Source: JBBDMW01 sp040878005 (GTDB taxonomy: Bacteria > Chloroflexota > Dehalococcoidia > Lucifugimonadales > Lucifugimonadaceae). From it: a DNA stretch of 45,647 nt. The stretch's first letter is position 1, and every line of letters begins with the position of its first letter. Position numbers and translations under genes: made by a program. The notes beneath the pieces were generated by a model. It was not told where the DNA came from. It made no database searches and saw only the letters and a list, made by a program, of their open reading frames with translations. This document shows positions 1-6,747 of this stretch, piece by piece. The stretch lies in the NCBI GenBank assembly GCA_040878005.1, contig JBBDMW010000074.1, positions 1 to 45,647 of the forward strand, read 5' to 3'.

Positions 1-51
1 GCTTCGAGCAGTACTTCTGGTTCACCTTCGCCGACGCGATCGCACGGCGCT

Positions 52-186
52 TTAGCTCAGTTCTTGGATGTAGAGCATGTTGCCTGCGGGATCGCGAAAG
101 GCGCAGTCGCGAACGCCGTACGGCTGGTCGGTAGGCTCCTTGACGACTTCGGCGCCGCTGGCCCTGAACCGCTCCGCTTCAGTCAC
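52..186 (-). pseudogene. C-terminal fragment of a glyoxalase/VOC-family protein
   Basis: The minus strand reads as the last 44 residues of a glyoxalase/bleomycin-resistance (VOC) fold protein. It ends in the family-typical strand RDPAGNMLYIQELS before a TAA stop. In-frame upstream there is a TAG stop just before the GTG at 184-186, so the rest of the usual 120-130 residue domain is missing. No matching frame is evident further upstream, where a different small ORF begins. It could be read from the GTG, but a 44-residue piece cannot form the fold, so a decayed remnant is the better reading. The family call rests on one motif. Confidence 0.5.
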
Positions 187-212
187 GTGGGGCGTCTATT
201 CGTCGATTGGCC

Positions 213-386
213 TCAGTCAGTCTTGTCTGCCTTCTCGTCCCTCGCCTTTGCTTCCTCCTTGTCCTCCACTTCGCGTCGGAGGCTGCGCGCGTCCGCTTTC
301 TCCCGGATCATCGCCAACGCTACTCCAACCGCGGTGCCAGCCATTCCGACCGCAGCCATCAAAGGGGCTGCCGTTGTTCTACACAT
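213..386 (-). CDS. Small 57-residue putative membrane-anchored protein
   Basis: The ATG at 384-386 follows a purine-rich stretch (GAAAGAAAG). The frame runs 57 codons to TGA. The N-terminal half is hydrophobic and small-residue rich (AAVGMAGTAVGVALAM), consistent with one membrane segment at roughly residues 10-26. The C-terminal half is strongly charged (REKADARSLRREVEDKEEAK), probably a short cytoplasmic helix. It is below the usual ORF length cut-off and easy to miss. I recognise no family. The clean hydrophobic-then-charged layout argues for a real gene, but there is no other support. Confidence 0.4.
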   Translation of the reverse strand: MCRTTAAPLMAAVGMAGTAVGVALAMIREKADARSLRREVEDKEEAKARDEKADKTD

Positions 387-520
387 GCTCTTTCTTTCAC
401 TGTTGAAGGCGTCCGGTGCAACGCCTCATTTCCCGCCGCCCTGGCGCAACTGCAAGCGGCGAGTCCTGTTCCCGATTTGTTCTCAACCAGTATGAGCGCT
501 GATACCGCCCGGGTGTGACG

Positions 521-1318
521 TCAGCCCTGTAAATCGCGGCGCTCCAGGCCAACTACGGCCACCGTCAATGCAACCAGCGCAATCCCCACGAGGATAAGTA
601 CGTGCGCCAGGCTCAGGCCGTTTTTCAGCGGCTCATTACCAAGTGCGTAGTAGAAGACTGAAACGAAACGTGCAGGCTCAAGGAAATCCACCAGCTCCTG
701 GAAGGCGTGCAGCAGATACGACACTATGGCCACCACTCCTGCAAGGGCCATGCTCATGGTCTGCCTGCCGGTGGACGCGCCTATCGCCAGCGCAAGCAAT
801 CCCATTGCAAGCGCCATGAGAGCGACACTGAAGCAAATCGCGGCCAGCCTGACCAGCGATAGTTCGATGTCCGCGATGAACGTGCCTGCGGTCAGTCCGG
901 CCCATAGCGCAACTCCCAGCGCCGTAACACCTACTGCCATTGCCGCCGCCTTCTGGATAACTACCCGGGTGCGGCTGACAGGGTTCGAAAGAAGTTGGTC
1001 AAGAGTTCCGTTCGCCTCTTCGCCTGCGATGGCTGTGGCACCCCTCGTGACCGCGTACACGATCAGTATCAGCGGGGCCATGAAATAGAAGATCTGCGTG
1101 TTGAAGAACCCTTCCGGCGTGGCGAGGTCCGTTATGCCTCCGAAGAGAGCGACAAGCGCCTCAGGCAGTTGCGCCAGGAAGTCTTCCAACTCGCTCACGC
1201 CTGATATAGAAGGGTAGAACAGAGATGTGTACAGGCTCAGCGCTATGAGACCCACGCAGAACCACATGGTTGCCCGCCAGTGGTCCCACAGTGTCTTCAG
1301 GAATACGTTACTCAGCAT
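521..1318 (-). CDS. ABC-2 type transporter permease
   Basis: A 265-residue membrane protein with six predicted hydrophobic segments in ABC-2 permease arrangement. The first lies near residues 18-38. A large extracytoplasmic loop (PSISGVSELEDFLAQLPEAL) follows, and then five helices. The loop before helix 3 carries a GEEANGTLDQLLSNPVSR-like stretch, which is characteristic of ABC-2 permeases. The start is placed at ATG 1318 (MLSNVFLKT), which overlaps the end of the upstream ATPase gene by 11 bases, rather than at the longer upstream frame. Together with that ATPase it forms a two-gene exporter. The substrate cannot be deduced. Confidence 0.85.
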   Translation of the reverse strand: MLSNVFLKTLWDHWRATMWFCVGLIALSLYTSLFYPSISGVSELEDFLAQLPEALVALFGGITDLATPEGFFNTQIFYFMAPLILIVYAVTRGATAIAGEEANGTLDQLLSNPVSRTRVVIQKAAAMAVGVTALGVALWAGLTAGTFIADIELSLVRLAAICFSVALMALAMGLLALAIGASTGRQTMSMALAGVVAIVSYLLHAFQELVDFLEPARFVSVFYYALGNEPLKNGLSLAHVLILVGIALVALTVAVVGLERRDLQG

Positions 1319-2207
1319 CAGGGTCTGCTCCTGCGTAGTACGCCAGGAACACCTCTTCAAGGCTGGGCTGGTTGCTGGTCACGTCCACCACGATATATTT
1401 CGCTGCCGCCTTGACCACCGCGTCCACAGGCCCGGTGACGTTGCAGGCCATCCGGCTATCAGTCACGGTTACATCCCGCACTCCGTCAAGGCGTGAAAAC
1501 GCCTCAGCCGGGACCGGTTCGCCAAACTGGATCTCCATGTGCTTGAGCGCGCGCGCCCTCAGCGCGTCGATCTCCTCAACGGCCACTATCTCACCGTCAC
1601 GTATGATGCCCACCCTGTCGCACAGCGCATCGGCCTCGCCGAGGACGTGCGATGAGAGGAAGATAGAGCGGCCGGAAGCACGCGCTTCTGCGATCATCCG
1701 GTGGAACTCTTGCTGGACCAGCGGGTCCAGGCCACTGGTTGGCTCATCCAGGATAAGCAGCGGCGGCTCGCTCATGAACGCCTGCACAAGGCCGACCTTC
1801 TGGCGGTTGCCTTTTGACAGCTCGCGGAATGGTCGTGATGCGTCCAGGCCCAGCCGCTCGCAGTAGTGCGCCGCCTTCGTGGACCCGGAACCTCTCAGGT
1901 GCCCGAAGTAGTCGAATATCTGCTGGCCGGTCATGTTCCGGTATGTTCGGAAATCGCCGGGCAGGTATCCGGTCCTGCGCCGAATCTCCAGGCTCTCCTG
2001 CCGTGCGTCCAGTCCGAGCACACGCGCCGACCCGCTGGTCGGGCGGATGAAGTCCAACAGCAATCGTATGGTGGTGGTCTTGCCTGCGCCGTTCGGACCG
2101 AGAAGCCCGAAGACCTCGCCCTCTTTGACAGCCAGGCTCACGTCCACTATGCCGCGGCTTTCGCCGTAGAACTTGGTCAGAGCGACCGTTTCTATCGCAG
2201 CGGTCAT
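1308..2207 (-). CDS. ABC transporter ATP-binding protein
   Basis: A 299-residue ATPase partner of the permease that overlaps its 3' end. It has Walker A (GPNGAGKTTT), an ABC signature in the variant form LSKGNRQK, Walker B with DEPTSGLDP, and the switch histidine in SSHVLGEAD. The C-terminal 80 residues are the extra domain common in DrrA/NatA-type exporters. The ATG at 2207 was chosen because AGGA lies about ten bases before it and homologous proteins begin at the TKFYG strand. The upstream in-frame extension to 2306 lacks family-like sequence. It energises export by dimerising under a permease pair. Confidence 0.9.
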   Translation of the reverse strand: MTAAIETVALTKFYGESRGIVDVSLAVKEGEVFGLLGPNGAGKTTTIRLLLDFIRPTSGSARVLGLDARQESLEIRRRTGYLPGDFRTYRNMTGQQIFDYFGHLRGSGSTKAAHYCERLGLDASRPFRELSKGNRQKVGLVQAFMSEPPLLILDEPTSGLDPLVQQEFHRMIAEARASGRSIFLSSHVLGEADALCDRVGIIRDGEIVAVEEIDALRARALKHMEIQFGEPVPAEAFSRLDGVRDVTVTDSRMACNVTGPVDAVVKAAAKYIVVDVTSNQPSLEEVFLAYYAGADPDAE

Positions 2208-2339
2208 GGCTGATATTTTCCTGCGCCCGGGCATGTTTGCGGCGGACGCCCCGGCGGAGTTATCGCAGATAACCTGGTGGAAAGCGAAGACCCGGCGCTG
2301 AAGCATTGCGACGGGCAGGGCAAGGGTTAAGTAGTCTGA

Positions 2340-3101
2340 TTAAGAGGCTTCCTGGTACTCGGTGAGGGCTTCGTCAGTGAAGTCGGCGTTTGAGAATACT
2401 CTCTGAACATCATCAAGGTCTTCTAACGTTTCCAGGAGCCTCAGCGTCTGCATGGCCTTTGAGTGGTCCAGCTCCACCAGGGTGTTCGGCACCATGGCAA
2501 GCTCCGCACGGATGACCTTGACGCCTTCCATGTTTTCCAGCGTGGCGCGGAGCGGCTCGAAAGCTTCGAAAGCAGCGGTGATTTCCACAGTCTCATCCAC
2601 GACTTCCACGTCCTCGGCGCCGGCGTCGACAATCTCCAGGGCCATGTCTTCGGGGTCGCCGTCGGTCACCTCAACGGTGATGAGTCCCTTGTTCTCGAAG
2701 TTCCAGGCAACGGCCCCCGCACCCGCCAGCGTGCCGCCGCCGCGGGTGACCTTGGCGCGGACGTCTGATGCGGTGCGGTTCTTGTTATCCGTGAGAGCCT
2801 GGATGATTATTCCAGCTCCGCCCGGCGCGTACGCTTCATACGTGATCTCGGCCAGTTGGTCCCCGGCGTCACCGGTGCCTGCGCCCTTCTCGATGGCCCG
2901 CTGGATGTTCTCCTTGGGCATGTTCTGCGACTTCGCCGTGTCCATTGCCAGGCGAAGACGGAAGTTCATGTCAGGATCGTCGCCGCCCTCGCGCGCTGCA
3001 ATCGTTATTTCACGCGAAAGCTTAGTGAAGAGCTGGCCGCGCTTGGCGTCGGCTGCGCCCTTCTTGTGTTTGATAGTGCTCCACTTGGAGTGACCGGACA
3101 T
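2340..3101 (-). CDS. yebC: YebC/PmpR family protein (translation or transcription modulator)
   Basis: A 253-residue, full-length member of the YebC/PmpR/TACO1 family. The N-terminus MSGHSKWSTIKHKKGAADAK is the family hallmark. The acidic C-terminal domains II and III follow (TYEAYAPGGAGIIIQALTDN, with a long acidic 130-170 region). The family has long been annotated as transcriptional regulators; recent work links several members to relief of ribosome stalling at proline stretches. It lies 69 bases downstream of rimM on the same strand, next to ribosome-maturation genes, which fits a translational role. It may be cotranscribed with the rpsP operon. Confidence 0.95.
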   Translation of the reverse strand: MSGHSKWSTIKHKKGAADAKRGQLFTKLSREITIAAREGGDDPDMNFRLRLAMDTAKSQNMPKENIQRAIEKGAGTGDAGDQLAEITYEAYAPGGAGIIIQALTDNKNRTASDVRAKVTRGGGTLAGAGAVAWNFENKGLITVEVTDGDPEDMALEIVDAGAEDVEVVDETVEITAAFEAFEPLRATLENMEGVKVIRAELAMVPNTLVELDHSKAMQTLRLLETLEDLDDVQRVFSNADFTDEALTEYQEAS

Positions 3102-3170
3102 CTGTGACTCTGCCTGTTGTCTGCGCCCGTAGGTTGGGCTGGTGGGCGGTAGTGGTATCGGTGCGGGTTG

Positions 3171-3719
3171 CTACAGGAGGCCGTCGGGAGGGTCTACGGT
3201 GATAATGCCCGCGTCCACATCAATGCTGAGAACAACATCGCTTATGGCGGGGATCAGCACATCTTTTGCCGAATCCTGTGCGTTGCCGTCATTGTGAGGC
3301 GCAACCACGTATACGTCATTGCCGCCAGTTTCCAGGATCTCGCGCACCTGTCCCAGCACTTTCCCGTCAACAGTGTGAACCATCGCTCCGATGATCTGGA
3401 AATGGTAATACACGCCTGGAGGGGACTCTGGCAAGTCCTGCGCATTGACCTCAAACTCGGCGTCGCGCAGGCTGTCGGCCTGCTCGAACGTGGTGACCGA
3501 CTCCAGCCGTACGACCGTGGAGCCTCTTGCGCCGGGGCGTGCTGCGGTAATCGTTTCTTCGCTGCCCCGGACGTAAACCACGCTTCCCGGGGAAATGCGG
3601 TCAGGATCACCGGAGTACAGCGTGACGGCGAGACTTCCGTCGTATCCCACGGGCTTCCGCACACGCGCAACCGGGATCCTGTCGGATTCCCCGTTGTCTC
3701 CCATGGAGGGCGTTGTCAT
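3171..3719 (-). CDS. rimM: Ribosome maturation factor RimM
   Basis: An 182-residue RimM, which assists maturation of the 30S head by binding S19. The N-terminal RimM domain begins IPVARVRKPVGYDGSLAV and is followed by a PRC-barrel (YYHFQIIGAMVHTVDGKVLG, then GGNDVYVV and VLIPAISDVV). The ATG at 3719 lies 13 bases after the khpA stop; a second in-frame ATG sits at 3704. The longer upstream frame runs through khpA and is not real. It is the third gene of rpsP-khpA-rimM. In many bacteria trmD and rplS follow rimM; here yebC follows and trmD is absent from the window. Confidence 0.93.
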   Translation of the reverse strand: MTTPSMGDNGESDRIPVARVRKPVGYDGSLAVTLYSGDPDRISPGSVVYVRGSEETITAARPGARGSTVVRLESVTTFEQADSLRDAEFEVNAQDLPESPPGVYYHFQIIGAMVHTVDGKVLGQVREILETGGNDVYVVAPHNDGNAQDSAKDVLIPAISDVVLSIDVDAGIITVDPPDGLL

Positions 3720-3732
3720 GGCGTGCAGAAGG

Positions 3733-3975
3733 TTAGTCGATCTCCAGGCTGACCCGTGCGCCTGCCTTGACGGCGGCCACGCGCAGCAGGGAGCGGAGAG
3801 ACTGGGCGACGCGGCCATCCCGGCCGATCACCTTTCCTTTGTCCTTTTCATCCACGGCGAGGCGAAGGACAATTCGGTTGCCGTGGTCTTCCTGGGTGAC
3901 CGTGACTGCGTCAGGGTTGGCCGCGAGGGCTCTCGCCACGTACTCGACCATCTCGCGCATCTCGGTCTCAGGCAT
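3733..3975 (-). CDS. khpA: KH-domain RNA-binding protein KhpA
   Basis: An 80-residue single type II KH domain protein (KhpA/YlqC). The GxxG RNA-binding loop is seen as VIGRDGRVAQSLRSLL at about residues 46-61. The order rpsP-khpA-rimM is conserved across many Gram-positive and Chloroflexota genomes. The start codon overlaps the end of rpsP by eight bases, so the two are translationally coupled. In firmicutes KhpA pairs with KhpB and influences cell division and small-RNA biology; no KhpB is in this window. Confidence 0.93.
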   Translation of the reverse strand: MPETEMREMVEYVARALAANPDAVTVTQEDHGNRIVLRLAVDEKDKGKVIGRDGRVAQSLRSLLRVAAVKAGARVSLEID

Positions 3976-4228
3976 TGGTCTTCACCTTGTCCATGATGCC
4001 TTCGCGCTTGAGCATTCCTGCGACTGACTCAGATGGCTGGGCACCCAGCCGGAGCCACTTCAGGGCCTTGTCTTCGTCAACCTTTACCGCTGGCGGGTCC
4101 GGGAACGGGTCATACGTGCCGATCTGCTCGATGAACGAGCCATCACGCGCTGAGCGCTGATCAGCGACAACGATTCTGTAGAAGGGGTGGCCTTTGGCGC
4201 CAAGTCGGCGAAGTCGGATACGGACCAT
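3968..4228 (-). CDS. rpsP: 30S ribosomal protein S16
   Basis: An 86-residue S16, typical length. The N-terminus MVRIRLRRLGAKGHPFYRIV is diagnostic, followed by DGSFIEQIGTYDP and WLRLGAQPSESV. It is the first gene of the rpsP-khpA-rimM operon and overlaps khpA. A sigma-70-like promoter and a leader containing an intrinsic terminator lie directly upstream, suggesting attenuation control of the operon. ffh, which often precedes rpsP, is replaced here by a NYN-domain gene. Confidence 0.97.
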   Translation of the reverse strand: MVRIRLRRLGAKGHPFYRIVVADQRSARDGSFIEQIGTYDPFPDPPAVKVDEDKALKWLRLGAQPSESVAGMLKREGIMDKVKTNA

Positions 4229-4263
4229 GCGGAGGGGGCTCCGGTTCTGGATGATACCTGCTG

Positions 4264-4297
4264 ATTAAAAACGGCCGACGCACAACAGCGCCGCCCG
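4264..4297 (-). terminator. Intrinsic terminator in the rpsP leader (possible attenuator)
   Basis: Read on the minus strand, CGGGCGGCGC and GCGTCGGCCG pair over ten positions with one mismatch and one G-T wobble, around a six-base loop (TGTTGT). They are followed at once by TTTTTAAT. This is a textbook intrinsic terminator. It lies only about 36 bases before the rpsP start codon but downstream of the promoter at 4332-4361. It can therefore end transcripts from the upstream NYN gene and also act as an attenuator for rpsP. Confidence 0.7.
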
Positions 4298-4331
4298 CGG
4301 GCATGCCTCAGATAGGCAGGGCAACCTTCTA

Positions 4332-4361
4332 ATTTTAGTTGGATACAGTTGCAGGTGTCAA
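4332..4361 (-). promoter_or_regulatory. Sigma-70-type promoter for rpsP-khpA-rimM
   Basis: Minus strand: TTGACA (4361 to 4356), an 18-base spacer, then TAAAAT (4337 to 4332). The -35 box is perfect and the -10 box matches five of six consensus positions. It sits just beyond the stop codon of the NYN gene. Transcription would start near 4325, giving a leader of about 97 bases before rpsP. Confidence 0.6.
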
Positions 4362-4374
4362 AGGTGGATGAACC

Positions 4375-5043
4375 CTACTTTGACCGTGGGTTGCGGGAGC
4401 GGGGTATGCGGGGGCCGCCAATCCACGACTTCGGCTTGGTGAACGTGCCGTTCGCGTCTCGCAAGGAGTCAGGTAACTGTGCCTCCCTCAGAGTTTTCTC
4501 AAATACCTTGATAGTGCTGTCTGCCCGCTGCCGCAACAATGCGCTCCCGCGAGGATCAGGGAAGGCAACTACCACGCGCTTGTTCAGTTTTTGACGTGCA
4601 AGTCGGATGGGTTCAGCAAGGTCTGAATCACCTGAGATCACTAACGCCTGCTCACAGTGGTTGTCGAAACAGTCAGTAAGCAAATATGAGGCCAAGTTGA
4701 CATCAGACCCCTTTTCTGACGTTTCAGCCACTTGGACGAAGTGCGGAGGGTTGGCCACGGGTGCGACAGGCCGACGGCGGAATGAAGTGAGGAATGTGCC
4801 GTAGTGGACTTCGACATCTGGCAACGTTCTTGTGGCACGCAAGAATAATTGTTGTCGTACAGCGACATCTGGGTCGCCGTTGGTATGCGGACTCACGAGT
4901 GCGGTGAAGTAACGAACCTTCTGAATGGTGTCGTTAGGCAACAACAATTGGGCCAAACGCCGCAGGTTCAACCACCTGTAGCGGGTGCCTTTCAAGGCCC
5001 CATAGTAAAGATTGAAGCCGTCAATATACACATTAGTTTTCAT
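4375..5043 (-). CDS. NYN/LabA-like (PIN-fold) RNase domain protein
   Basis: A 222-residue protein of the NYN/DUF88 (LabA-like) family, a PIN-like metal-dependent ribonuclease fold. Acidic residues at the expected places are visible: VYIDGFNLYYG at residues 5-15, KGSDVNLASYLLTDC in the middle, and ALVISGDSDLAEPIRLAR in the second half. The ATG at 5043 opens directly onto the first conserved strand; the frame extends upstream but the added sequence is a folded leader. A GGAGG lies 14 bases upstream inside a hairpin. The C-terminal 30 residues are basic and Pro/Arg-rich. It is probably a single-gene transcript ending at the terminator at 4264-4297. Its RNA target is unknown. Confidence 0.85.
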   Translation of the reverse strand: MKTNVYIDGFNLYYGALKGTRYRWLNLRRLAQLLLPNDTIQKVRYFTALVSPHTNGDPDVAVRQQLFLRATRTLPDVEVHYGTFLTSFRRRPVAPVANPPHFVQVAETSEKGSDVNLASYLLTDCFDNHCEQALVISGDSDLAEPIRLARQKLNKRVVVAFPDPRGSALLRQRADSTIKVFEKTLREAQLPDSLRDANGTFTKPKSWIGGPRIPRSRNPRSK

Positions 5044-5050
5044 AACAAAA

Positions 5051-5103
5051 GAGGCCACCTCCGCTGGAGATGGCCTCAGGCCCTGCCACCGAAGTGGGCA
5101 GGG
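5051..5103 (-). promoter_or_regulatory. Tandem hairpin leader of the NYN RNase gene
   Basis: Minus strand. Hairpin 1 (5103 to 5081) pairs CCCTGC/GCAGGG, then CAC/GTG after a bulged C, closed by a TTCG tetraloop. Hairpin 2 (5077 to 5051) pairs GAGGCCA/TGGCCTC and an inner CTCC/GGAG around AGC. The only Shine-Dalgarno-like GGAGG (5062 to 5058) is in the 3' arm of hairpin 2. The hairpin is followed by CTTTTGTT right up to the start codon. Hairpin 2 can therefore either hide the ribosome site or terminate transcription. Confidence 0.55.
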
Positions 5104-5115
5104 GTGATCATCTCC

Positions 5116-5144
5116 ATTTTGCGTGTTTGATGCCGTTAAGTCAA
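5116..5144 (-). promoter_or_regulatory. Candidate promoter for the NYN RNase gene
   Basis: Minus strand: TTGACT (5144 to 5139), a 17-base spacer, and CAAAAT (5121 to 5116), with five and four consensus matches. Transcription would start near 5109, so the leader would consist almost entirely of the two hairpins. Confidence 0.45.
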
Positions 5145-5154
5145 CGGGTCTTTG

Positions 5155-5196
5155 TCCGAAAATGCTGCATGGTGCCAGGCATGCCCGGCACCATGC
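5155..5196 (-). terminator. Strong hairpin, probable terminator after the 74-residue gene
   Basis: GCATGGTGCC (5167-5176) and GGCACCATGC (5187-5196) form a perfect ten-pair stem. The ten-base loop itself contains the palindrome GGCATGCC. On the minus strand the stem is followed by AGCATTTTCGG, a short T tract. It lies 58 bases downstream of the stop of the small gene at 5255-5479 and just upstream of the NYN promoter. The T tract is weak, so a role as a regulatory or DNA-level palindrome is also possible. Confidence 0.45.
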
Positions 5197-5254
5197 CCCT
5201 CTCCAGCGATAGTGCGTAAGGCGGGCACCTTTCAAGGGAAGGATGCCTTTTGAT

Positions 5255-5479
5255 TCAGTTATCGATGGCGGTGTCAGAACCTTTGCCCTCGTTGACCTCC
5301 TGAATCAGGAGATCAACTGCAGAGGTCATCGCACCTAGCCACCGATCACGGCGGACGCTATTCCACCTTCCATCCTTAGGCAGTTGCTGAATGATTGCTG
5401 ATATGAGCCGGTAGTCCGAGCCCAGGCCATCCTCGTGTTCCTTATACGTTGGGCTGCGCGGTCCGCTCTCGTCGTTCAA
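5255..5479 (-). CDS. Small hypothetical protein (74 residues, TTG start)
   Basis: The frame encodes an acidic, soluble 74-residue protein with a regular helical pattern (LISAIIQQLPKDGRWNSVRRDRWLGAM, split here at KDGRW). No membrane segment is visible. The only usable start is a TTG at 5477-5479; the frame is open nine more codons upstream, to a TGA, without ATG or GTG. There is no convincing Shine-Dalgarno, so the 5' end may be eroded. The composition and amphipathic pattern look like real protein. I do not recognise a named family. Confidence 0.45.
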   Translation of the reverse strand: MNDESGPRSPTYKEHEDGLGSDYRLISAIIQQLPKDGRWNSVRRDRWLGAMTSAVDLLIQEVNEGKGSDTAIDN

Positions 5480-5551
5480 ATTACGCTGTGGCGTGCCGAG
5501 CCCTCAGTGCCATGATTGGTCTGGCGACAGTGACCAGTGGTACCTCGAACG

Positions 5552-5749
5552 TTAAGAAACCAATTCCGCCACCAGGTTGACCAGCACGCCGCCTGCCAAC
5601 AGCAGGACCGGGAGTATCACCAGAGCGAACAGCGCTGCCTGGCGACGGTTTGCGAACATGGACTGGTGTGCATCGCAGCGCGGGCAGTTGCGGTCTCTGC
5701 GGTCTATCGACATGCCGCATGCGCGGCACTGCTTCGTCTGGGCTGACAT
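5552..5749 (-). CDS. Small zinc-ribbon membrane protein
   Basis: A 65-residue protein. CRACG at residues 8-12 and CPRCD at 22-26 form a C-x2-C / C-x2-C zinc ribbon. A single hydrophobic segment (ALFALVILPVLLLAGGVL) covers residues 39-57 and ends near the C-terminus. Orientation is probably N-terminus in the cytoplasm. The ATG at 5749 is preceded by AGGA at a usable distance. Such zinc_ribbon-plus-TM miniproteins are common in bacteria and mostly uncharacterised. It stands alone, with the divergent moaD-moaE gene on the other side. Confidence 0.7.
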   Translation of the reverse strand: MSAQTKQCRACGMSIDRRDRNCPRCDAHQSMFANRRQAALFALVILPVLLLAGGVLVNLVAELVS

Positions 5750-5853
5750 GAAAGGGTCCTATGAGGGGACAATCGACAGTAACGTTTAAAGATCATCTTA
5801 ATAATGCCTGTTGTTGACCCGGTTTTGGGGTGGTCGAGGGAGCGATTATCCGG

Positions 5854-5881
5854 TTTCCTATCGTTTCCCCTCGGCTATACT
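5854..5881 (+). promoter_or_regulatory. Weak candidate promoter for moaD-moaE
   Basis: TATACT at 5876-5881 matches five of six -10 positions. The best -35 candidate, TTTCCT at 5854-5859 with a 16-base spacer, is poor. Transcription would start near 5888, about 40 bases before the start codon. Confidence 0.25.
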
Positions 5882-5928
5882 TCATGTTTCCGCGGGTCTT
5901 ATGGTCCGCATTACGTCCCAGGCTCATG

Positions 5929-6666
5929 ATGTCACCAATCCCTGACAACGCCTCCATAACCGGCAGCTTCCGCATCACCGTGCGGCTGTTCGCGGGCATA
6001 CGCGAGCGCGCAGGGACACCATTGGTAGAGGTGCGGGTTGCTGAAGGCTCTACGGTCAGTGATGCCATCAGCGCAGCAGCGGCAGTCGTTCCGGGAGAAT
6101 TGCGAACCCCGAAGAGCGTGATGCTGGCACTGAACGGCGAGTATGTCCCGGACGACACCGCAGTGGGCGATGGTGATGAGGTGGCACTCATACCGCCTGT
6201 GAGCGGCGGAGCAACCGGCGCCGGCGCACAGGAGATATCGATCACCAGCGAGCCGTTGGACCCGGCGCCGCTGGCCAATCATGTGAGGACGGACCGGGAC
6301 GGGGCAATTGTCACTTTCCTTGGCGTGACTCGTGATCACAATGATGGCCGGAGGGTCACATTCCTGGAGTACGAGGCCTACCGGCCGATGGCCGAGCAGA
6401 AGATCGCAGAGATCATCAGGGAGATGCAGGGGCGTTGGGAGATTGGCCGGGTGGCCGTTGCGCACCGGACCGGCCGGGTGGATATAGGCGAGACCAGCAT
6501 GGTGGTGGCCGTGGGAGCGCCGCACCGGCGGCCAGCATTTGAGGCTGCGCTCCACTTCATAGACAGGCTCAAGGAGATAGTTCCCATCTGGAAAAAGGAA
6601 TACTTCGAGGGCGGCGAAGTGTGGATCGGCGAGACGCCTGGCGGAGGGAAGCTCCCGGATATGTAG
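5929..6666 (+). CDS. MoaD-MoaE fusion, molybdopterin synthase
   Basis: A 245-residue fusion of both molybdopterin synthase subunits. It converts cyclic pyranopterin monophosphate to molybdopterin. Residues 12-94 are a MoaD ubiquitin-like fold (ITVRLFAGIRERAGTPLVEV) ending in the diglycine of PPVSGG. From about residue 100 on is MoaE, with the late active-site segment LKEIVPIWKKEYFEGGEVWI. Such fusions are known as MoaX in mycobacteria, where the diglycine must be freed by cleavage before sulfur loading. Two adjacent ATGs (5926, 5929) are possible. A terminator follows directly, so it is probably monocistronic. No other molybdenum cofactor gene is in the window. Confidence 0.92.
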   Translation: MSPIPDNASITGSFRITVRLFAGIRERAGTPLVEVRVAEGSTVSDAISAAAAVVPGELRTPKSVMLALNGEYVPDDTAVGDGDEVALIPPVSGGATGAGAQEISITSEPLDPAPLANHVRTDRDGAIVTFLGVTRDHNDGRRVTFLEYEAYRPMAEQKIAEIIREMQGRWEIGRVAVAHRTGRVDIGETSMVVAVGAPHRRPAFEAALHFIDRLKEIVPIWKKEYFEGGEVWIGETPGGGKLPDM

Positions 6667-6695
6667 CACAGGATTCACAGCTACATGAACGGACC

Positions 6696-6728
6696 ACCGC
6701 CGCCGGCCTGCCACCGGCGGTTTCTTTT
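6696..6728 (+). terminator. Intrinsic terminator after moaD-moaE
   Basis: ACCGCCG (6696-6702) pairs perfectly with CGGCGGT (6715-6721) around a 12-base loop, followed by TTCTTTTG. It lies 30 bases past the moaD-moaE stop and just before the next gene start, separating the two transcripts. Confidence 0.6.
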
Positions 6729-6747
6729 GAACGGAACAAATGACGCA

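Noticed and set aside
1..51. A possible end of an upstream gene at the window edge
   Set aside because: All plus frames either run on into the glyoxalase remnant or stop without family-like sequence; nothing can be supported.
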